Assembly (NCBI RefSeq): GCF_024707125.1 | Contig: NZ_JANQAH010000007.1 | Coordinates: 434,001-498,000 of the forward strand | Direction of reading: 5' to 3' | Length of the DNA: 64,000 nucleotides | Source: Devosia sp. | GTDB lineage: Bacteria; Pseudomonadota; Alphaproteobacteria; Rhizobiales; Devosiaceae | Shown: piece by piece, positions 16,992 through 26,139 of the stretch | How positions within the stretch are numbered: the first letter of the stretch is position 1 | Layout: each line of letters begins with the position of its first letter | The notes under the pieces: model-generated | What the model was told of the DNA's origin: nothing | Seen by the model: the letters and a program-made list of their open reading frames with translations, nothing else | Databases searched by the model: none | Program-made: the position numbers and the translations under genes

Positions 16992-18350
16992 TTACGCGCA
17001 CATCGGAACCGGTTCGGCCGGGCCGAGATCGCCACCGAAGATGGCGGGATCGTAGGCCACGGTATCGCGATCGATTTCCTGAACCACGTTCAGCACGTCG
17101 AATTCGCTGGTCGGGCTTTCATTGCCCTGCACCACGAGAACCGACTTGATGCACTGGTGGTCTTCGGCGCGATACAGCGTCTTGCCATTGCCCATGCCGT
17201 CGAATTCGTGGCCTTCCAGCGCCTTGATGACTTCGGGCGGGTAGAAGGTACCGGCGCGTTCCACGGCGTCTGCGTAGAGCAGGGCCTGGACATAGGCGGT
17301 GTGGGCGGCCTGGGACGGCGGGGAGCCATAGGCGGCGCCGAAGGACTTGGTGAAGGCGATGGAGCCGGGGTCCTGCAGGTTCCAGTGCCAGTTGGACGTA
17401 CCAAAGATGCCCTTGACGCTTTCGCCGGCACCCTTGGCCATCAGCTCGGAGATGAGCGGGGTGACGATCTGGAAGTCCTTGCCGTTGGCCTGGCGGTCGC
17501 GCATGCCAAACTGCACGGCCTGGGTGAGCGAGTTCACCATGTCGAGGCCGTAGTGGTTGAGGATCAGCACGTCGGCACCGGAATTGAGAATCGGCGTGAG
17601 ATACTGCGAATAGTCGGTGGTGCCGAGCGGCGTCTTGACGGCCGCGGTGGTCTTCCAGCCGAGGGCTTCGGTGGCGTTCTTGATCGACTCTTCCTGGGTC
17701 CAGCCCCAGGTGTAGTCGGCGGTCAGGTGATAGGCCTGGCGATCATTGCCATAGGACTGGCCCAGAACCGGAGCGAGACCGATGCCGGACTGGTAGGCGT
17801 TGAAGAAGTGGCGGAAGCCGTAGCGGCGCTTGTCCTTGCCGGTGGTATCGTTGGAATGGGTGAGGCCAGCCATGAAGATGACGCCCATTTCCTGGCAAAG
17901 GCCCTGCACGGCGATGGCTTCGCCCGAGGACGAACCGCCGGTGATCATGATGGCGCCATCGCGCTCGATCATGCGGGTGGCGCCGGCGCGCGCCACGTCG
18001 GACTTGGTCTGGCTGTCGGAGGACACATAGGTGACCTTCTTGCCCAGGATGCCGTTGCCCTTGAGGGCGGAAGGCTGAAGCACGTTCAGAAGCCCGCCGT
18101 CGCCTTCGCCATTGAGATGGGCGATGGCCAGTTCATAGGCCTTCTGTTCGTCTGCGCCTTCTTCGGCATAGGTGCCGGTGAGAGGCAGGTTGAGGCCGAA
18201 GACGACCGTGTCGCCGGTCGGGTTATTGCAGAATTCCTGGGCCCAAGCGCCCTTGGTGAAAACGAGAGGGGCGACGCCCGAACCGATGATGCCGGCCATG
18301 CCGGTCTGCAGGACACGGCGGCGCGACAAGCCACGCTTCAAAATAGTCAT
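16992..18350 (-). CDS. LIV-type ABC transporter substrate-binding protein
   Basis: The 452-residue precursor begins MTILKRGLSRRRVLQTGMAG, with twin arginines and a hydrophobic stretch ending GAWAQ: a likely Tat signal. The mature part is a Peripla_BP_6 domain (VFGLNLPLTGTYAEEGADEQKAYELAIAHLN, then GATRMIERDGAIMITGGSSSGEAIAVQ). It captures ligand for the LivHMGF complex in the periplasm. The ligand cannot be read from sequence and could be an amide or another compound rather than leucine. GGAGG precedes the ATG at 18350; frames extending to 18443 add an unlikely leader. Confidence 0.9.
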   Translation of the reverse strand: MTILKRGLSRRRVLQTGMAGIIGSGVAPLVFTKGAWAQEFCNNPTGDTVVFGLNLPLTGTYAEEGADEQKAYELAIAHLNGEGDGGLLNVLQPSALKGNGILGKKVTYVSSDSQTKSDVARAGATRMIERDGAIMITGGSSSGEAIAVQGLCQEMGVIFMAGLTHSNDTTGKDKRRYGFRHFFNAYQSGIGLAPVLGQSYGNDRQAYHLTADYTWGWTQEESIKNATEALGWKTTAAVKTPLGTTDYSQYLTPILNSGADVLILNHYGLDMVNSLTQAVQFGMRDRQANGKDFQIVTPLISELMAKGAGESVKGIFGTSNWHWNLQDPGSIAFTKSFGAAYGSPPSQAAHTAYVQALLYADAVERAGTFYPPEVIKALEGHEFDGMGNGKTLYRAEDHQCIKSVLVVQGNESPTSEFDVLNVVQEIDRDTVAYDPAIFGGDLGPAEPVPMCA

Positions 18351-18463
18351 TGATCTCCTCCTATGCGTGGGCAGCCGGTACATCGCCGGAGCCTCAGCGC
18401 TGCCCGATATTTGCCGGATTTGAAAACGACGGCAATATCCCATTGTAATTCAACGATAATTCT

Positions 18464-18502
18464 GTAAATTGTTGTTCTAGATCGGAGGCGATCTAGTAAA
18501 TT
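18464..18502. promoter_or_regulatory. Candidate operator: palindrome and paired repeats
   Basis: The perfect palindrome CTAGATCG-GAGG-CGATCTAG (18477-18496) lies in the 186-base divergent region between the LIV binding-protein gene and the ScfR-like regulator. It is flanked by two direct copies of GTAAATT, at 18464 and 18496, spaced 32 bases or about three helical turns. This is a plausible autoregulatory site. No known consensus is matched with confidence. Confidence 0.5.
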
Positions 18503-18536
18503 CGTTTGCAAGTGCAGTTTCGGGGAGGGAACGGCA

Positions 18537-20159
18537 ATGCGGGCGCCCATCGGGTTTCGCATCTCCAACCGCAGGAAATCGCTGAAGATTTCCCAGGCCG
18601 CGCTGGCGCGTCTGGTCGGCATTTCGCCGAGCTATCTGAACCTGATCGAGAACAACAAGCGCGACATCGGCGGGGCACTGCTGCAGCGCGTAGCCCATCA
18701 TTTGCAGATCGAGACTGCCGACCTGACGGGTGACGACGAGCAGAAGCTGCTGCAGGACCTTGAAGAGGCCTATGCCGATCCAGTGGTCGAGTCGCTCGAT
18801 TTCCAGCCCGACGAAAGGCGTCAATTGGTGGCGCAGTATCCGGCAAGTGCCGGGGCGATTGCCCGGCTGCACCGGGCCTATGCCAATGCGGTGGCGAGCG
18901 CCGACAACTATGCCGACCGGCTGCGCTCTGATCCGCTGCTGAGCCAGTTGCTGCATCAGATCCTTTCGGGGATCACGGCCGTGCGCTCAAGCGCCGAAAT
19001 TCTGGAAGATGTGCCTGATCTTGATGAGGCGGAACGGAAACAGTTCCTCGGCGCCATCGGGCGCGAGGCGCGAGCCCTGAGCGATGTGGCGCGCAGTCTG
19101 ATCGGCCAGTTCGACAGCAGCAGCCGGGTGGCCGGCAATGTGTCGGCCATGCGCGAGATCGATGATCTCATCATCGAGCAGCAGAACTATTTTCCGCAGT
19201 TTGAGCGGGTGGCGGAGGATTTGCGGGGCGAACTCGATGCGAAGGGAAGTTTCGGGCCTGCACTGCTGGTCGAAGAACTGGAGCGGCGCTTTGGGGTGCG
19301 GACGCAGATCGGTGGTTCGTCGGGCGTAGAGGATTTCCCGGGGCAGTATCGGTTTGCTGCGGAGGAGCGGGTCATGTGGCTACAGGGGTCAACAACCCTC
19401 GCCACGCGGCAGTTTCAGCTGGCGCGATTGCTGGGAGAACTGACGGCCGCCGATGTGATGCGCGAAACGCTCGATGCGGCGACGCTGACCAGCCCGACGA
19501 CGCGGCGGTTGGCGGCGCGAGCCATGGGGTCTTACCTGGCGGGGGCTATCGTCTTTCCCTATTCGCGGTTTCTCGCCGAGGCTGAGGCACTGGCCTACGA
19601 CATCGATCAGTTGCGGCAGATCTTCAACGGTAGCTTCGAGCAGGTGGCCCATCGGCTGGTGTCCCTGCGCAGGCCGGGCGAGGAGGGGATACCGTTTGGG
19701 TTCCTGCGCTCCGACCCGGCAGGGCGCCTGACCAAGCATTTCCCGCTGCCGGGCCTGCTGCTGCCCAATTCGGGGCATGCCTGTCCGCTCTGGTCCATCT
19801 ATGGGGCATTCAGGCAGCCGGAAACGCTGCTGCGACAGGTGGTGCGGTTTTCGGATGGCTCGCGTTACCTGTTCCTCGCGCGGTCGCTGCAAAGGCGGCC
19901 AGGCTCCTATCGTGAGCCGGCGACCCACATCTCCATAATGCTTGCCTGCGACGTGCTGCATGCTGATCGGACGGTCTATGCTTCGGGGCTCGATCTCGAC
20001 GATCACGGGGCCGATGTGCCGGTCGGTCCGACCTGTCGGCTCTGCACGCGGCGAGACTGTCCGGCGCGGCAAGAAGAGATGCTGACGCCCGATGGACCGC
20101 GCTCGGTGACACGCCTGCCGCTGATCCCGCAAGAATTCGGCCTTGGCGATTCCGGCTGA
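18537..20159 (+). CDS. ScfR/RamB-type XRE regulator of short-chain acyl metabolism
   Basis: This 540-residue regulator has an N-terminal helix-turn-helix (RKSLKISQAALARLVGISPSYLNLIENNKR, about residues 11-40) and a long middle region. Its C-terminal DUF2083-type domain carries a cysteine cluster (GPTCRLCTRRDCPARQEE, about 498-515) that may bind metal. Proteins of this architecture (RamB in Corynebacterium, PrpC/ScfR-like in proteobacteria) control acetate and propionate metabolism in response to acyl-CoA. The ATG follows GGGAGGGAACG. It reads away from the LIV operon and towards the two-component genes. Confidence 0.85.
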   Translation: MRAPIGFRISNRRKSLKISQAALARLVGISPSYLNLIENNKRDIGGALLQRVAHHLQIETADLTGDDEQKLLQDLEEAYADPVVESLDFQPDERRQLVAQYPASAGAIARLHRAYANAVASADNYADRLRSDPLLSQLLHQILSGITAVRSSAEILEDVPDLDEAERKQFLGAIGREARALSDVARSLIGQFDSSSRVAGNVSAMREIDDLIIEQQNYFPQFERVAEDLRGELDAKGSFGPALLVEELERRFGVRTQIGGSSGVEDFPGQYRFAAEERVMWLQGSTTLATRQFQLARLLGELTAADVMRETLDAATLTSPTTRRLAARAMGSYLAGAIVFPYSRFLAEAEALAYDIDQLRQIFNGSFEQVAHRLVSLRRPGEEGIPFGFLRSDPAGRLTKHFPLPGLLLPNSGHACPLWSIYGAFRQPETLLRQVVRFSDGSRYLFLARSLQRRPGSYREPATHISIMLACDVLHADRTVYASGLDLDDHGADVPVGPTCRLCTRRDCPARQEEMLTPDGPRSVTRLPLIPQEFGLGDSG

Positions 20160-20214
20160 TTGAGTTTTAGTGTGCGCGTCTGCGGAGGGGAGACCGCGGG
20201 CACTGGGGGGAGAT

Positions 20215-20601
20215 TTGGCTATTGATATCCTGATTGCCGAGGACGAGCCGTCTATTCTGGAATCGCTGGATTTCATCCTTCGGCGTGCCGGATGGAGCAT
20301 TAGCTCGGTGACCGATGGCGATGCGGTGCTAGAAGGCGTGCGCCGGCTAAAACCGCGCATGCTGGTGCTCGATGTCATGCTGCCCAAGCGCAGCGGTTTT
20401 GACATCTTGAAACACCTGCGGGCCGATGCGGACACGGAAAAGCTGCCGGTGCTGATCCTGACGGCCAAGGGCCAGCAGCAGGATCGGCGTATTGCCGAAG
20501 AGTTGGGCGCCAATGGCTTCGTGACGAAACCCTATTCGAATGCCGAGGTGGTGGGCGCGGTGCGCAGCCTTCTGGGTGAAGATGCCGCCGGACCGGCGTA
20601 A
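20215..20601 (+). CDS. Single-domain response regulator (REC only)
   Basis: The receiver domain (ILIAEDEPSILESLDFILR) has acidic residues near 9-11. The phospho-acceptor Asp is in MLVLDVMLPK (residue about 53 from this start), Thr in LILTAKG and Lys in FVTKPY. There is no output domain, so it likely acts by protein contact or phosphotransfer. The start is uncertain: TTG 20215 gives MAIDILIAEDE but its G-rich site is very close, GTG 20170 adds 15 poorly conserved-looking residues, and ATT 20221 is better spaced. The next gene's ATG overlaps its end. Confidence 0.82.
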   Translation: MAIDILIAEDEPSILESLDFILRRAGWSISSVTDGDAVLEGVRRLKPRMLVLDVMLPKRSGFDILKHLRADADTEKLPVLILTAKGQQQDRRIAEELGANGFVTKPYSNAEVVGAVRSLLGEDAAGPA

Positions 20602-20818
20602 AATCGTCGGCGGCATGTTCCTGCTGACGGTGGCAGGCTTGCTGCTGCTCGTGCCGCCGCTGGTGCACCTGTTCAATCACGATTTCACCGTCTTCGGCGT
20701 GCCGCAGATCGTTTTCTATCTGTTCGGGGTCTGGCTGGCGCTGATTGTCGCGACCGGTGCGCTGACAAGTTGGGTGCCGCGGGAGCGGCCGACCAATGGC
20801 GAGGAGGGCGAAGGCTAG
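20582..20818 (+). CDS. Small two-helix membrane protein
   Basis: The 78-residue product MPPDRRKIVGGMFLLTVAGL has two hydrophobic helices (about 9-30 and 39-62). A short loop, HLFNHDFTVFGVPQIVF, and a charged tail also appear. It overlaps the end of the response regulator gene and ends directly before the ATG of the transporter-kinase fusion. Its size and position resemble the small partner proteins found with SSS-family acetate symporters, so it may assemble with the next protein's transporter domain. That is inference; I do not recognise a named family. Confidence 0.75.
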   Translation: MPPDRRKIVGGMFLLTVAGLLLLVPPLVHLFNHDFTVFGVPQIVFYLFGVWLALIVATGALTSWVPRERPTNGEEGEG

Positions 20819-23521
20819 ATGCTGTCGGCCGACTTCGTCATTGCGACCGCTGTGGCCTATGTCGGCCTGCTCTTCGTGCTGGCCTATTTTGGCGACCGGC
20901 GGGCACGGGCGAAACCGAAATCCTGGCTCAATTCTCCGGCGGTCTATACGCTATCCATATCGGTCTATTGCACCAGCTGGACCTTTTACGGTGCCGTGGG
21001 AAATGCTGCCCGTAGTGGCTTGGAATTTCTGACGATTTACCTCGGCCCGACGATCGTTTTCGTCGGCTGGTACTTCCTGCTTCGGCGCCTTGTGCGCATC
21101 AGCCATCTCTATCGCATCACGTCGGTAGCCGACCTGTTGTCGTCGCGCTTCGGCAAGTCGAGCCGGCTCGGCGTGCTGGTCACTTGCATCGCCGTGATCG
21201 GCATCGCGCCCTATATCGCGCTGCAGTTGAAGGCGGTTACCTCATCCATCCAGGCCGTCGCTGGCTCCTCCGAGTTCGGGCAAGGCAGCCTGAAGGGGAT
21301 TGACGATGTCGGGCTGGCGCTGGGCGTAGCTGCGGGCATGGCGCTGTTCACGATCCTCTTCGGCACGCGACATGTCGACGCCAAGGAGCAGCATCATGGC
21401 GTTGTCGCTGCTATCGCCTTCGAAGCCGTCGTAAAGCTGACGGCGCTGGTGGCGGTGGGTGTCTTCGTCGTCTTCATCGGCGGCGGGTTTGAGGGGATTT
21501 TCAGCCAGGCTGCGGCCAAGGGCATTGTCATGGACACTTCAACCAGTTTCGACAGCCGCTGGCTGACAACCCTGGCGCTGTCCATTGCCGCCATTGTCTG
21601 CCTGCCGCGCCAGTTCCAGGTGACGGTGGTCGAGAACTCGGACGAGAACCACCTGCGCATCGCCGGCTGGGCCTTTCCGGCCTACATGCTGCTGATGAGC
21701 ATCTTCATCCTGCCCATCGCCATCTATGGGCTGACGGTGATGCCTGAGGGCTCCAATCCCGACATGTTCGCGCTGACCCTGCCGCTGGCGGCCGGGCAAA
21801 ACGGATTGGCGCTGTTCGCCTTTATCGGCGGCTTTTCGTCGGCGACGTCGATGATCATTCTCGAGTCCATCGCGCTCTCGATCATGGTGTCGAACCACAT
21901 CATCATGCCGCTGGTGCTGCGCTTCAGTCCGCCGCAATACGGGGACGGGCAGGGGGTGAGCCGCGTGCTGCTGGTGGCGCGGCGCTTCTCCATCATGCTG
22001 ATCCTGTCGCTGGGATTTTTCTACTTCTTCTTCACCCGCGATTCCGACGCGCTGGCACCGATCGGCCTGATTTCCTTCACCGCCATTGCCCAATTCTTCC
22101 CGGCTCTGCTAGCCGCTATTTTCTGGAAGGATGCCTCGCTGAAGGCGGTCTCGATGGCGATCTTCCTCGGCTTCGTCATCTGGGCCTGGTGCTGCTTCCT
22201 GCCCTCCTTCGATTCCGTCTCGCCGGCCGTTTCGCTGCTGCTGCAGGAAGGGCCATGGGGCATTTCCTGGTTGCGGCCTGAGGCCATGTTCGGGCTCGAA
22301 GGCTGGGACCCGCTGGCCCATGCCGCGTTCTGGAGCCTTTCGGTCAATATCCTGACGCTCACCCTTGGCTCGCTGGTCACCTCGCCATCGGCGTTGGAGC
22401 GGATTCAAGCCACGGCCTTTGTCGATGTGTTCCGTCGCCCCAACCTGCCGCAGCGCAATTTCCTGCCGGGTTCGGCGACCGCGAACGATCTCTACTTTGT
22501 CGCCGAACGCGTGCTGGGCGAGCAGCGGGCGGCCGCCCTGTTCGAATCCGCGGCACGCGACAGCGGAGTCGATCCAATCGGTTTTGAGCCAACGCCGGAA
22601 TTCGTGGGGCGGCTGGAGCGCGAGCTGGCCGGCTCCATCGGGGCGGCCTCGGCCCATGTCATGCTCTCGAAAGTCGTCGCCGGCAGCGACGTTTCGCTCG
22701 AAGAGATGATGCAGATGGCCGACGAGACGCAGCAGGTCATCGTCTACTCGCAGGAGCTGGAAAAGACCTCGGCCGAGCTGCGGCTCACGGCGCAAAAACT
22801 CGAAGATGCGAATACCCAACTGCGCGAGCTCGACAGCCAGAAGGACGAGTTTTTGAGCCAGGTGAGCCACGAAGTCCGCACACCGATGACCTCCATTCGC
22901 TCCTTTTCGGAAATCCTGCTCGATGGTCACGCGCTAGACGACAAGCAGCGCCAGCGCTTTGTTTCGACCATTCATCAGGAAAGCCTGCGGCTGACGAAAC
23001 TGCTCGATGAAATCCTCGATCTCTCGGCACTGGAACGTGGGGAGCGCAATTGGCAAAGCGGGCCTGTCGATGCCGATGCAGCCCTCGATCGCGCGCTTGC
23101 TGTTTGCGACGCCCTGTTGCGGCAGAAGGGGATGCGGGTGGATCATGGCGACCGCGCAGGGCGCACCATGGTCGAGGGCGACCCGGATCGCCTCTGCCAG
23201 GTGTTCATCAATCTCATCTCCAATGCCGTGAAATACAACGATGCGGCAGAGCCGGTCGTGCGGATCAGTTCGGCGCTCAGGTCCGGCAATTTCATTGTGG
23301 AAGTGGCAGACAATGGCCCCGGCATCGGCAAGGGCGAGCGGAAGCTGATCTTCGAAAAATTCTCGCGAGGACAAAGAGGGGCGATCGACCAGACTGGCGC
23401 CGGGCTGGGGTTGGCCATCAGCCGCCAGATCGTCAAGCGCATGAAGGGTACGCTGGACCTCGCGCCAAGTCCCTTGCCCGGCGCCTGCTTCAGGCTGCGC
23501 CTGCCGGTGATCCGGGGATAG
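20819..23521 (+). CDS. Sodium/solute symporter-histidine kinase fusion (CbrA/CrbS type)
   Basis: This 900-residue protein has about 13 membrane helices of the SSS/SLC5 symporter family (residues about 1-530, with SVYCTSWTFYGAVGNAA near the start). A linker of about 120 residues follows, with SIGAASAHVMLSKVVAGSDVSLEEM (STAC-like) and a coiled coil. The kinase part has FLSQVSHEVRTP with phospho-acceptor His near 684, an N box FINLISNAVKYND, VADNGPGIG and GAGLGLAISRQIVKRM. CbrA and CrbS kinases of this type respond to histidine or acetate. No receiver or Hpt domain is fused; the single-domain regulator upstream is the likely partner. Confidence 0.92.
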   Translation: MLSADFVIATAVAYVGLLFVLAYFGDRRARAKPKSWLNSPAVYTLSISVYCTSWTFYGAVGNAARSGLEFLTIYLGPTIVFVGWYFLLRRLVRISHLYRITSVADLLSSRFGKSSRLGVLVTCIAVIGIAPYIALQLKAVTSSIQAVAGSSEFGQGSLKGIDDVGLALGVAAGMALFTILFGTRHVDAKEQHHGVVAAIAFEAVVKLTALVAVGVFVVFIGGGFEGIFSQAAAKGIVMDTSTSFDSRWLTTLALSIAAIVCLPRQFQVTVVENSDENHLRIAGWAFPAYMLLMSIFILPIAIYGLTVMPEGSNPDMFALTLPLAAGQNGLALFAFIGGFSSATSMIILESIALSIMVSNHIIMPLVLRFSPPQYGDGQGVSRVLLVARRFSIMLILSLGFFYFFFTRDSDALAPIGLISFTAIAQFFPALLAAIFWKDASLKAVSMAIFLGFVIWAWCCFLPSFDSVSPAVSLLLQEGPWGISWLRPEAMFGLEGWDPLAHAAFWSLSVNILTLTLGSLVTSPSALERIQATAFVDVFRRPNLPQRNFLPGSATANDLYFVAERVLGEQRAAALFESAARDSGVDPIGFEPTPEFVGRLERELAGSIGAASAHVMLSKVVAGSDVSLEEMMQMADETQQVIVYSQELEKTSAELRLTAQKLEDANTQLRELDSQKDEFLSQVSHEVRTPMTSIRSFSEILLDGHALDDKQRQRFVSTIHQESLRLTKLLDEILDLSALERGERNWQSGPVDADAALDRALAVCDALLRQKGMRVDHGDRAGRTMVEGDPDRLCQVFINLISNAVKYNDAAEPVVRISSALRSGNFIVEVADNGPGIGKGERKLIFEKFSRGQRGAIDQTGAGLGLAISRQIVKRMKGTLDLAPSPLPGACFRLRLPVIRG

Positions 23522-23522
23522 G

Positions 23523-24212
23523 CTAGATACTGCCTTCGTCCGGAATGTTCAGGATATGCCCGCAGGCCTTGCAGTGCACCGCGTCGGGCTCATGCTTGGC
23601 GAGACCGCATTGCGGGCAGGGGAAATGCACCTTGGCCGGGCGGAAAATCAGCTGGGCGAGGCGTACGAAGAGCGAGATGCCCATCAGCATGACCGCAATG
23701 GAGACGAGCTTGCCGAAGGTGCCCGGCAGCGTGATGTCGCCGAAGCCGGTCGTGGTCATGGTGGTGACGGTGAAATAGAGCGCGTCGACATAGCCCGCGA
23801 TGCCGGATTCCTCGCTGACGAAGGCGGTATAGACAAAGCCCGTCACCACGAAGACGAAAACCAGGAGGTTGAGAACCGCCTGGATGGTCTCCTTGTAGGC
23901 GCCGAGCCTGTGCTTGTGGAGTGGCCGCCAGATGATGGTGGATTTGCTCATCGTCCAGAGGCGCAGGATGCGCAGGAAGCCAAGGTTGAACAGCCAGGTC
24001 GGCGCCAGGAGCGTGATCAGGATGAAGATGTCGATGATGACAGGCAACTGGCGCAGCCAGCGCAGGATATTGGTCGAGGCGAGTGCGCGGGCGACGAGTT
24101 CGATGAACACGATGGCTGCGATCGAATAGTCGATCCAGAGAAAGTAATCGCGCCCCTTCAGCAGCGGACTAGCGATGAAGAAGGCAATGATCGCCAGGTC
24201 AACGATCAGCAC
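23523..24212 (-). CDS. Two-pore-type ion channel with C-terminal zinc ribbon
   Basis: The protein has five or more membrane helices and a pore loop with VTTMTTTGFGDI, a variant (TTGFGD) of the potassium filter TVGYGD. It ends in a cytoplasmic zinc ribbon, CPQCGLAKHEPDAVHCKACG, with four cysteines. The GTG at 24212 is the first standard start, yet the frame stays open upstream for 42 codons. Those codons encode a basic juxtamembrane stretch back to CTG at 24338 (LSASKPETTDPS), with AAGG nearby. No ATG, GTG or TTG lies in that interval, so a CTG start and a 271-residue protein are likely. Confidence 0.82.
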   Translation of the reverse strand: MLIVDLAIIAFFIASPLLKGRDYFLWIDYSIAAIVFIELVARALASTNILRWLRQLPVIIDIFILITLLAPTWLFNLGFLRILRLWTMSKSTIIWRPLHKHRLGAYKETIQAVLNLLVFVFVVTGFVYTAFVSEESGIAGYVDALYFTVTTMTTTGFGDITLPGTFGKLVSIAVMLMGISLFVRLAQLIFRPAKVHFPCPQCGLAKHEPDAVHCKACGHILNIPDEGSI

Positions 24213-24363
24213 CGCCGCCTGGAAGCGCAGGGCGAATGGCGCCTGGGAATGATAGAGCAGACGCAGCCGCCTGCGCAGCCGCGCCAGCCAACGTGGCTGG
24301 GCCGATGGATCGGTCGTTTCCGGTTTGGATGCGCTCAGAGCCTGTTACCTTGCAATGCCACGC

Positions 24364-25119
24364 CTAGTTCTGGAAGCGCGTGGGAGGGGTGCGCGGAGTA
24401 TTTGACCCGCCGTTCGAGGGCGAGAGCGAGCCGGGCACGCCTTCTGCCTCTGGCGGTTCCGCGCATTTGCCGGCGCCGCTGACGCGGAATTCGCTCAGCA
24501 GCGGGGTCTGGAAGCGGGCGTAGCGGAAAGCTGCGCTCAGTTGCGGGTGGGTGGGATCGGGATGCCTGATCAAGGCGGCCACGCTGGCATCGACGGTGCC
24601 GAGATCGCAGCGGGCGATCAGTTCCTGGCATTGGCCGGAGACCGAGCAGAGCAGCACCGCGCCTTCGTAGAGCATCAGATCGGTGCGGCGGCGGCTCACA
24701 TTGAAATCGAATTTGGTGCCGCGCACAGCGATGGAGGCCGTTGGCGTATTGATTGAATAGGCCGATTTCGGGCTGTGGCCCGAAATGAACCGAAAGCTGC
24801 CGGCCAGCGCATTGATGGCGAATTTGTCGGCAGTATTGCCGTTGAAAAGGTAGGACTCGATCGTGAGGGCACTACCGGGGCCAACCACGAGCCGTGTCTG
24901 ATCGGAAAAAATGATCTGGACCTGTCCCGAAGGACCGGTAACCACCTGTTCGCCCAGCGAAATATCGGCTCCAACGGCCAGTATCCGGTCGGTTCCGGAG
25001 AAGCGCGCAACGGCATCGGGATCAACGCCAACAGCGCGACCTTCCGCCGAATGAGCAGCACTGGCAAACATGAGGCCGCTGCAAAAGAGAACGGCTGCAT
25101 TCAAGACAAGTCGACGCAT
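24364..25119 (-). CDS. FecR-domain secreted protein
   Basis: The 251-residue precursor has a Sec signal peptide (MRRLVLNAAVLFCSGLMFASAAHSA). It continues with a FecR domain: ADISLGEQVVTGPSGQVQIIF, then TPTASIAVRGTKFDFNV. Four cysteines in LLCSVSGQCQELIARCDLGT and GKCAEPP suggest disulfides. No anchor or sigma-regulator region is present, so it is not a classical FecR anti-sigma factor. Its role is unknown. The ATG at 25119 has GGAG upstream; the upstream extension to 25152 is unlikely. Confidence 0.82.
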   Translation of the reverse strand: MRRLVLNAAVLFCSGLMFASAAHSAEGRAVGVDPDAVARFSGTDRILAVGADISLGEQVVTGPSGQVQIIFSDQTRLVVGPGSALTIESYLFNGNTADKFAINALAGSFRFISGHSPKSAYSINTPTASIAVRGTKFDFNVSRRRTDLMLYEGAVLLCSVSGQCQELIARCDLGTVDASVAALIRHPDPTHPQLSAAFRYARFQTPLLSEFRVSGAGKCAEPPEAEGVPGSLSPSNGGSNTPRTPPTRFQN

Positions 25120-25307
25120 GACGTTCTCCACGCCGGAACAACTTTCAAACACGCCGGGACTTCCCGCTATAGCTCACTATAGCAATCGGCGAACCTGTTG
25201 GAAACTTAGCCATCCAGCCTGAACGGGGGCTGAAGGTTGCTCGCGCGTGCGTGTCGCGCTATGAGCAGCGCCACCCAAGCGTCGGCCGACCCGGCAGAAG
25301 GAAACCA

Positions 25308-26051
25308 ATGAAGCTGGCATTCGTCATCCCCGCCTATAACGAAGAGGCGTTGGTCGGAAAATGCATTGAATCGGTGCTGGCCGAAATCAAGCGCTCCGGC
25401 GTGCCGGCCGAGGTGATCGTGGTCAACAACGCTTCCACCGATCGCACTGGGGAGATTGCCCGCAGCTTTGCCGGCGTGCGCGTGGTGGATGAGCCCAAGA
25501 AGGGCCTGGTCAACGCCCGCGATGCCGGCTTTGCCGCCAGCGAAGGCTATGACCTGATCGCCAATATCGATAGCGATACCATTGTGCCGGAAGGCTGGCT
25601 GACGACGGTGATGCAGGAATTCTCCAAGGATTCCAAGCTCGTCTGCCTCAGCGGTCCCTATATTTATTACGACATGGCGCCGCATAACCGCGCGCTGATC
25701 TCGGCCTTTTATGGCCTGACCTATCTCATTTATCTCCTCAACCGCTTCGTTCTGCGCGTCGGCTCGGTTGTGCAGGGCGGCAATTTCGTCTTCAAGCGCC
25801 AGGCTTGGGTAGATGTCGGCGGCTATGATCGCTCCATCGAATTCTTCGGCGAAGATACCGACGTGGCCGTGCGCCTGTCGCGCGTCGGCGGGGTCAAGTG
25901 GACCTATGCGCTCAAGATGAAGACTTCGGGCCGTCGCCTCGAAAAGGAAGGCGTGTTCCGGACCGCGGGGACCTATACGCTGAATTTCTTCTGGGTCACC
26001 TTCCGCGGCAAGCCGGCGACGATGGAATACAAAGACGTTCGCAAGGATTGA
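25308..26051 (+). CDS. Family 2 glycosyltransferase
   Basis: This 247-residue soluble GT-A enzyme begins MKLAFVIPAYNEEALVGKCI, continues with VIVVNNASTDRTGEIAR and has a DSD metal motif in NIDSDT (near residue 87). ED in FFGEDTDVAVRLSRVGG is a probable catalytic acidic pair. The family transfers sugars from nucleotide donors to surface polymers or lipids; the acceptor is unknown. No glycan cluster surrounds it. AAGGAAACC precedes the chosen ATG, and an upstream frame start at 25251 has no supporting site. Confidence 0.88.
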   Translation: MKLAFVIPAYNEEALVGKCIESVLAEIKRSGVPAEVIVVNNASTDRTGEIARSFAGVRVVDEPKKGLVNARDAGFAASEGYDLIANIDSDTIVPEGWLTTVMQEFSKDSKLVCLSGPYIYYDMAPHNRALISAFYGLTYLIYLLNRFVLRVGSVVQGGNFVFKRQAWVDVGGYDRSIEFFGEDTDVAVRLSRVGGVKWTYALKMKTSGRRLEKEGVFRTAGTYTLNFFWVTFRGKPATMEYKDVRKD

Positions 26052-26139
26052 TCGCCGGTTTTTCGGTAGCTCTCCACATTTTCAGGAATCACCCATAGGA
26101 TCGATTCTGGCCGCATGATGCGGCCGGGACGCTCTGTGC

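Noticed and set aside
16971..18353. 460-codon plus-strand frame over the LIV binding-protein gene
   Set aside because: The minus strand encodes an intact Tat-exported binding protein; the plus-strand product is low-complexity Gly/Ala/Val and lacks any family signature.
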